NCBI GenBank assembly: GCA_030849465.1
Contig: JARVLF010000022.1
Span: 496,001 to 560,000 of the forward strand
DNA length: 64,000 bases
From: Moesziomyces globuligerus
Taxonomy: Eukaryota > Basidiomycota > Ustilaginomycetes > Ustilaginales > Ustilaginaceae
Direction of reading: 5' to 3'
In this document: positions 52,101 to 61,100 of the stretch, piece by piece
How positions within the stretch are numbered: the stretch's first letter is position 1
Layout: every line of letters starts with the position of its first letter
The notes under the pieces: generated by a model
Seen by the model: the letters and a program-made list of their open reading frames with translations, nothing else
The model's database searches: none
Told to the model about the DNA's origin: nothing
Position numbers and translations under genes: made by a program

Positions 52101-55100
52101 TGATTCTCTAGCACAGCAGCAGCTACTGGCGAGAGCGCTGGATGGCCCTGTTGGCGGATCCAGTCATCGATCTCGGCCGATGCCGTGGACGAGAGGAAGA
52201 GAGGCTCCTTCCAGCTCGAAGCTGTGCTGAGGCGCAGCAAGCCTCGTTTTTCGTGGTGGACAAAGGTACTGCGCAGGATCTCGGTGGCGGAGACCACGCT
52301 TTTCCAGACGTTCTTGAGCTGCCTAGATGGCAGGTTGCGGTTGGCCACATCGTACCACCGGACGCCGCGGTATCGGTCCGATTCGTCTCCCGCCGCTACC
52401 AGGGCTTCTTGAAGCGCCGTACAAGGGGACACGCGCTCGATTTGCCACGGCTCGAAGCCCAGTCGAGGCAGATCCGCCTCTACAAAGGCCCGGTACTCTT
52501 CCTTCTCGAGCCCAGTGGCACTATCCAGGTCCTCCATGCTCAAGCCCAGAGGTGGACAATCAAGGTGGACGGATGTCATCGCGGTCATCCTGTCAAGTAC
52601 GGAAGCGAGTCTGGAAGACACTGTCTCCAGCTCGGCTTTCAAGTCGCTCGGCCCTTCGAACAGCCAGTGGATCTTCTGGTTGGACGCACTGACCTCGATG
52701 TTGACGACGGCATCGCGTACGACACCGTAGCCGCCATCCTCCCACTTGAGAGTCGACAAGGCTGAACTGTGAGCGCCCGACGCGAGACTGTTGCTGCCGT
52801 GGAAGTTGAGAACAACAGGCCAGCGGTGCTCGCCCACGGGTAGACACGATGGTAAATGATGCTTCCTGGCAAGCAGAAGATCGTCTCGCGTTTGTCTGAG
52901 CGACTTTCGAAGGTCGCAAGCATCATCGAGACGACCATCGACAGGATAGAAGGCCGAGTACCACCCCACCGAGCGGGTGAGGTCCTGATGCATGTTCCAT
53001 GGCTTGCGACCATGCCCTTCGACGGCGAGCGTGAAGCCTGTTTCAGGAACTTCGCAAGCTTCGTTGAGGGCGATGGCAACCGCACCCAACATCATTTCGA
53101 GCGGCTCGATCGCCAGCCTGGAGCAAACAGCGTGGCAGTCAACGTCGGTCAAGAGACGATGAGAAACGAAAGAAGCTTGGCAGTCCGACGTTGCCCAGAG
53201 AGGCTTTGGAAGGAAGGGCACTGCTTGCTGATTCGGTTGCTGCTGCTCCCTCGTCTCTTCCGCCCACAGGAGGTACGAGTCTGTTGGATCTGGTAGTGGC
53301 GCGTTGACGTCCTTCAAGAGCAGGGCGACATCGTCGAGCAGGATCTTCCAGCTAACAATGTCAACCACAAAGTGGTGTGCTGCAATGAACAAAGCTTCTT
53401 CGCCTTCGTAACGCAACAGCGTCGCAGCAAGAAGGCGGCCACGTTGCAGTGACAGCCTGCCAATCGTCTCGCGACACGCCTCTTCCGCATCTGTGAGGCT
53501 GACCGGTGCTCGACGGTGCACCTTCACCAGCTTGTTTGCGATCATCGTGTCGTCCAACGGAGTCACGGCGTCCTTTGTGAAGGAGCTCACGAGTGCTTGA
53601 TGATTGCGTTGCACTTTCTGCAGAACCTTCTGCAGCTGTTCCGCCGACCACAGATCGCCACCTCGCTTCGGAAGAGGAACCATCTGCGATTGCGAGAAGC
53701 AGTCGAGCTCCGTGTGGTTCTGGAAGAGTGTCCAGAATCTTGCCTGGAGCGGCGAGAGGGGCACAGCCCGATCGATTCTGCTGCGCGACGACGCTTGTCT
53801 GCTCTGTACGTCTTGCGACTTTTCGTCAAGCTGGCGAGAGCGTTGTTCTCGAATGGTGTCTCCGATCTCCCGAAGCGTGGTGGATCGCGAGATCGTGCCG
53901 AATCCGAGCTTGACTCCGTGTTCGCGTCGACAACGAGAGATCATGCGAATGCTCGAAATCGAATCGCCACCAAGATGCGACCATGGTGCTTCCATCGAAA
54001 CTTCCTCTCGCTGAACGTGCAGCACTTCGCAACAGAGCGTGATCAGGGCTCTTTCAAACTCATCGACAGGGCTGTCGAGGATGGTTTTGTGTGCGCGCAT
54101 CGCTTTGACGTCTGCGATGGACGCATCTTGAGCACGTTCTTGCAGATTCCTTCTGTCGATCTTTCCTGATGGCGTCAGAGGAAGGCTCGGGACCACCAAA
54201 ACCTGCTCTGGAATCATGTAGGCTGGAAGGCCGTGCTTGACGCTTCGGATCAGCTCGTCCTGGAGCTGCCCAGCCTCCGAACCACATTCCGGCGAGTGAA
54301 GCTCAACAAAAGCAAGGAGCCTCTCTTGGCGGCTCGATGTGCTTACCGCCTTGACAACGCACGCTCGTCTGACGAGAGGATGCGATACGAGGCATGTCTC
54401 GACGTCGCCAAGCTCGATGCGCAGGCCATTGAGCTTGGTCTGACCGTCTCGACGTCCCAGATGCTCGACCAGGCCGTCACCGTGGAGTCGGCCCATGTCT
54501 CCTGAGCGGAAGAGACGAGGCTCGCAGATACGTTGCTCTGCAATGCTGATCTCGACGTTCTCGAGGAACACAGCCTTTGTTTTGGCCGCGTCTCCGAAAT
54601 AGCCTGCACCGACTTGGGGCCCGCCGATAAAGATCTCGCCGACCTCTCCCACCCGGACGTGATGCATCCGTTCGTTGAGAAGGTAGATCCGGGAGTGTCC
54701 GAGCGGGCGCCCAATCGGAATGTAGGGGAGCGAGGCTGATTTGTTGCTGGTGTCGAAGCGGTGTGCCAGCACGTTGACCACGCACTCGGTTGGACTGGAC
54801 GCGTTGAAGACAGTCGTTCCAGCTTGGAGCCAGGTGTGGAGAAGCGGACGAGACAGTGGCTCTCCTCCAAGCAAGATCGAGTGAACGGTGGGCAGTTCAA
54901 CTGCGGACAGAAGAGACGCCACGGTGGGAGTCAAGTCGAGGAAGGTGCACGAGGCCTGTTGGATTACGGCTGTCATGTCACCGAACATGTCCTCTTTCGG
55001 TGCGCCCACCACACAACCTCCCACCGACAGGGTACCCCAGATGTCAAACACGCTGACATCGAACGCGAAGTTGGCAGCTTGAAGCTTCTTGTCGAATGAA

Positions 55101-58100
55101 GAGAGGCGGTAGTACGCCGTCGCCTCGGTCAGGAAAGCGGTGGCGTTGACGTGAGTGACAGCGCACGCCTTGGGCGTACCAGTAGAGCCGGACGTGGGAA
55201 TGATGTAGGCCAGACTCTGCGACGAGACCGAAGATCCGAGCTCCGCGGCTTCAGGTGGCACTACTCGAGACTCGAGCTCTTCCGAGGAAAGCATCTGTAC
55301 AGCGAGCTTGTCCACCGCGGCCTGCACCACCCGACGTGTGCTGTCGCTTGCAATCACAGCGTGGATGTCTGCCGCCTGCGCAACTTGAACACATCGCGCA
55401 CTGGGCAGATCTGGGTCGATAGGAACGTAAGCTGCCGACGAAAGAAGCACACCCAGCATGGCAACGACCATTGGAACACCGCGCTTCACACAGATGCCCA
55501 CCCTCTGGGCGCCTGGACATAGGTCGCGCAACGAGTGGCTGAGGTGGGTCGCCCGCTGAACGAGCTCCTTGTATGTGACGAACTCCCCTCCGTACTGTAG
55601 GGCGATCTTGTCCGGAGTCAGTCGCTGTTGGTTCAGGACAAGCTCGTGAACCGATGGCAGGCGATTTATCGAGATCGAAGGAGCTCCGTGGAGTGCTCGC
55701 ACAATCCGTAGCTCCTCTGGAGCCATGCCCGTGTCGAGAAGGGCTCGAATCGGCGGTTGGATACAGGTCGAGCGGCGTGCAGACGCATCCGAAGGTGCCA
55801 AATGTTCAAAGAGGCCGACCAGCTGTTCGACAAACATTCGAGCGTCGGCCGAACTGATCAGAGAGTCATCAAACGCGGCCATCACCTCGATTTGTCCTGC
55901 GGAGACGGGGACGATTTCGACCGAAAGGGCGTAATCCAGCGACATCGAGGCGCCATGAGGAACGAGGATGTTCTGTATCTGACTTCTGCTTTGTGAAGAC
56001 GGCGGCTGATACGTGACCAGGATTTGGTTCATCAAAGATGATCCAGTAGGGCCGAGCGAACGCAGAATGCCTCGCTTACCCATCCACGAGTGGCGCGACT
56101 CATCCACGAGATCGTCTTGAATGGCGTCCAACAGCCGCCACACGTGCGCCTTGCTACCGTCCTCGATGGCTTCTGAAGCTGGCGGCACGTGGATCCTAGT
56201 GGGATAGGTCAGAATCGTAGGCCCAGCAGCCTCACGCAAGCCAGGTCGGGCGCGACCGGAAGACACCCAGTCGAAGGTGACCTCCTCGCAGCCAGATAGC
56301 TTCGAGACCAAGAGCGAGCAGACCAGACGGACGAGCGCACCAGGAAGCACCTGTAGCGCACTGGCCATTGCCTCAATGTCGACGCGATCGGATGCGATGA
56401 CTGCTTCCGCGTTTGTCTTAGCCGCTGCAACGAGCTTTGAGCCGCCATCGCATGGCCAATTGAGAGCTTGGCAGCCCGACAGCCGGTGTGCCCAATACCG
56501 GCTACTGGTCTGTTGCAGATGCTTGGCCTCGTCCCGGGTACTCGCTGCAAAGGAGGAGTAGGCAACAGCCGGCGGCAGAGATGACGCTGACCACTGCCTG
56601 TAGATGATGGACAACTCGTCCATGAGGATCGAGATGGTGACGCCATCGTATAAGGCGTGGTGCATCTCCCATTCGACCGACTTGATGCCGCCACGCTTTC
56701 CATCGTAGACTGCAACAGCCCGCCAAGGGACTTGGCCAGCTGCGGAAGGCTGGTGGGATTCACCGGTGGAGTTGCTTCGGTCGAACTGCAGTTTTGGCAA
56801 AGCCTCTGACCCGACCCGGTAGCATATGCCGACGAAACCCGATGTGCTGGAATGGACGAATGCCGTCCTCAAGATTTCGTGACGGTCGGTCAGGAGCTTG
56901 AATGCAGCCTCCAGTCGCTGAGGATCGAGGGGATCAGCTCGAGCTTGGAAGCAAAGTCGAGCGACGTAGGCCTGATTCTCGAGGGCCTCATCTTGACTGG
57001 TGGCATATCCAACTGCCATGAGCGCTTCCTGGGTGGGCGGGCATATGTACCAGCTGTCCACATGATCGTGGAGATGAATAGGTAGATCAATGTCTTCCGG
57101 AAGCGTTAGCGAGGGCTGAGGCTGCTGTCGGTGAGCCTGAGGCACGATTGTAGCTTGAGATACCGTCGGGCTACGCTCTGCCGATACCGTTGAGCCACGC
57201 TCTGACGACACCATCGGGTCACGCTCTGAGTGGTCCAATACCTGCTTCTCGGCCTGACCTGCGTTGAGGCCAAGAAGATCTTCGATGGAGGAAGGCTTGA
57301 GAAGATCTGCTACGCGGAACTGGAAACCAGCCTCACGCATCTCTGCCATCAGTCGCATAGCCATCAAAGAGCTACCTCCGAGTTCGGTGAAGGGAACGTC
57401 AATGGGGCAAGTGCCACTTTGAATGTCAAAGACTCTGGTCCAGATCCCTTGCAGCTTCTTGACGTTATCGCCGATGTTTTTCGGCTTGCTGACCGAAGGA
57501 GGTTCTGGCACATTGCACCCCCCAAGTTTCTGATGGACGATGGGCAGTGTAGGTTGAGCACTTGCGACCACGCCCGGTAGCTCGGTTCCCACAGTGTCGG
57601 GATTGCCCAAGGGCGAGGGTAGCGACAAGGACCTGTCTGGACAATCGCCTTCGCAAACTTGCAACAGCATCTGCCATGTTCGCACGGTATCTTCCAGCAA
57701 CTTCTCGGCTTCCGAGCAACTGAAAACGTTGGAATCGTGCAGCAACTCGATCCACACCTCGCCATCCCCGCCAGGACCAGCCGAGATGGACAGAGGAATC
57801 TGCACGTGGTCGTCAGCAGAGATTTCGGTTAGGAGAGAGTCAGGTCGAGATGTTCCATCGTCTCCGGAGAGGTTGCGGAACGTGACAAAGCTGCACATGT
57901 CTCGCGGTCGGAGTTGCGTGCAGGACACGAGCTCGTTCAAGCCGATGTCGCAATGCTGATTTGCAAGCGACAGCGTCCGATCCAGCTGCGTCAACAAGGT
58001 CACAGGGCTCCAATCGGGTCGGAAGAGCACCGGCACGGGCAGCGTAGTGACTGTAGGACCGACCAGATCGACGATTCCTGGAACGTTGACGTCTCTGCCG

Positions 58101-61100
58101 CTGTGGACCAGACCGAGCAGCACAGCTGCTTGAGCGCAGCGAGAATTTGCCGATAGCACCGCTGCCCACGACAGGATGAAACCGGTGGAAAGCGAGTTCC
58201 TCTTGCTGCAGATCGAAGATCGTAGGATGACTTTCTTGACAAGCTGCATCGATGCAGCCCGAGAAGAGTCGGTGCGAGCGAGTCGATCCGCGAAAGGCAC
58301 CGACGCAAGGGGCAAAACGCTGTCGAGGAGTCGCGTCCAGTACTTTCGCGTGGTGGTCCGGTCGCGAGCGGCGAAGTCCTTGAGATATGTAGGGAAAGGA
58401 ATACGCTCGGACGGCGGTCTCCACTCAGAGTCTCGTAGGAGGATCTCGAAATCTTGCAGCAGCAACTGCAAGGACCATGCGTCCACAAGCGAATGGTGCA
58501 TGACCATGGTCAGAAGCATGGCTCCGCTGTTGGGATCGAAGTGGACCTTGACGCCGAAGGGCTGCGCGAAAGGATCACCGAGCGCCTCCGGAGCGACTCC
58601 AAGGCCCTTGATAGCATCCTCGCACAGCGCAAAAAGCATCGGCTGGACGAAAGTCGGGCGAAGAACGGCCAGAAGCAGTCCTTTCTTGCTGTCCACGATG
58701 AAACGGCTTCTGAGAAGGGTCGGGTGAAGGGCAGATAGTTGATCCATCGCCCTCTTGATCCTGCTCAAAGATGAAGGCTCACCGCGAGTTTCCAAGTCTA
58801 CCTTGAAAGTCCGTGTGGTAATGTACGAGCCTTGGATCCGCTGCGTCTCCAGTACAAGCGCCTCCTGCATTGGAGTGGCTGGCAGCAGATCGTCAACGTC
58901 ATGGAGCCGAAGATTGGCTGCGGCGCATGTTGCAGAAACGAAACGATCCCAATCTTGAGCGCTGAAACGCAAATGAGGAAGGAGGTCGGCTCGAGAGAGG
59001 CAGGGTGGATTCTGGTGGAGGCGCTTCAAGGCGAGACCGACTCTGCTGTGAGCGGATTGGATGGCATCGACGAACGCGTCCATCGTTTCGCGGTCGGACG
59101 AACAGTGATCACGGTGGCAGATGTTCAGGGTGAGCGAACCATCCGCTTCTTGCTCGATATCGATGGCGACTTCGGCGTCTTTGGTTGCGTTCGGATCCAT
59201 CTCCACCCAATCGAGGCCAAGCTGTTGCCGGGTAGCCGCAGAAACTGGTTCGAAGCTCCTCTTGCTCGCTTGAAAGACATTGTCGGGTGAGTCAGGAGAG
59301 GGCGATGACGACTGAGCATGGAGGTTCAGAAGGAGCGGCCACCTAGGCTTGCTGCAAGAAGCTGGTGCGGGAGCTGCCAGCTCGGCTGCAGCCTGTACAG
59401 CATCCATGTCCGCGAGCCTCGCTGCTCGAGCCAATTGTAAAGTTTCTTCCACCGAGCGGCCGCGCTGCAGCCTGAGCGGTGCCACCAACGTGAACCAGCC
59501 CACGGTCTCGGCGATCGTCTGAGCGTTGTGCAGTGCATCTCTGCCATGACTCTCGAAGGCAATGATAGGATCTTGTACGCCCGTAAGCCCGAAGAGCGCC
59601 TCGGCCACCATGGCCAACACTTGGTCGACGGATCCGAGTCCGGAGCTTTGGCTGCTTGCTCCTTGTTTCGATTCGATAGGGGCCAGCGTCACTGAAAATG
59701 AGGTGTAGGTTTGAGCAGTGGCAGGCGTGTCGCTTTCTTGAAGCGCTGGGAGCACTTTTGTGAAGCTGGGCATGCGGAAGAGCGGAACGGTGCTGGCCTC
59801 TTCCTCCAGCGCCGCTACGAAGCTTCCGAAAGGCTGCGAATGCTCTTCGCCCGACGGCGACAGTGCCTTCAAGCACGGCTGATCTTCTTGGCCAAGAAGG
59901 GCTTCTAGATCGTCCAGGAGAATGTCCCAAGAGATGAGATCAATAACCAAGTGATGCACTGCGAGGAGTAGATAACGTCCGCCTTGGAAAGAGAAGGCGC
60001 AGCCGCACAACAGCCTCGCTTCCTGACCCGAGACTCGGAGCGACGAAAGGGCTCCGTCGATGGCCTCGTTGACCTCTTCAGACGTCGCGCAATCTCCTGC
60101 TTGTCTCACCGGCCACACCGGAGCAGCGTTCGTGAAAGGGAGGCAGGTCTGAAGAAGAGGCTGCAGGTCGTGCGGGTCGGCTCGAGAGAACGTGCACCTC
60201 AGCTGTGCGTGTCTCTGCATCAAGATGGAGAGGCACGCGTTGATACGACCGATGCTGTACTTCTTGGCGCCATTGAAGCGCAGCAGCGTCGACTGCGCGT
60301 ATCTGTCGAGAGCCCCGGTCTTGGAGAAAAAGTGGCGCTGCATCGCAGAAAGCGGCACCACTTCCTCCGAAGTGTGTGGCAAGGAAACGGAACGACGATC
60401 TCGGCAGCTCGAATCGCTGCTTGCGCTATCAGAATTCAGCGACTTGACGCCGAGAGCCTGCGCTGCGATCGTGATTTGGGCGGTCACAGGGAGTTGAAGA
60501 CCGTGTCGACGTGCAGCCGAGTACAGTCGGATGAGCTGGATCGAATCGCCTCCCGCTGCCTGCCATGGAGTGTGAGTGCCGATGCTACTCTCCGGAATGC
60601 CAAGAACCTCGGCCCAGACTCGTCGCACACGTAGCTGCGATTTGTTGAGCCCACTTGTGCTCGGCGTCGATTCCGCCGCCTGCTCGTTGCTGGTCGACAT
60701 CTCGCGTGTCTTGAGGGATTTAGTTCGGTTGGGCTCGATCGGGCTCAGATCCATGGCCAACAGCCGAGCCCTGTCGATCTTTCCGGAGGGAGTGATTGGG
60801 AGAGAATTCTCGAGCACAACGATTCGCGAGGGGACCATGTAAGTCGGCAAGCTCGAACGTGCTTCCGCCAGGACCTGTCCAATCACGGCGTCCTGATCGG
60901 GCACGGCACGCGCCTGCGCTTGGTCCGGCTTCGCCCTGGCCACAAAGGAGACAATGCGCTCATCAGAGCCCACCAGCGCAGCTGCGGCTGAGACGTAGTG
61001 GCAACGCTCGATGACCGCCGCGATCTCCTCGAGCTCGATTCGCAGACCATTTATCTTGACTTGGCCATCTCTGCGTCCGATCAGCTGCAGCTCTCCGTTG

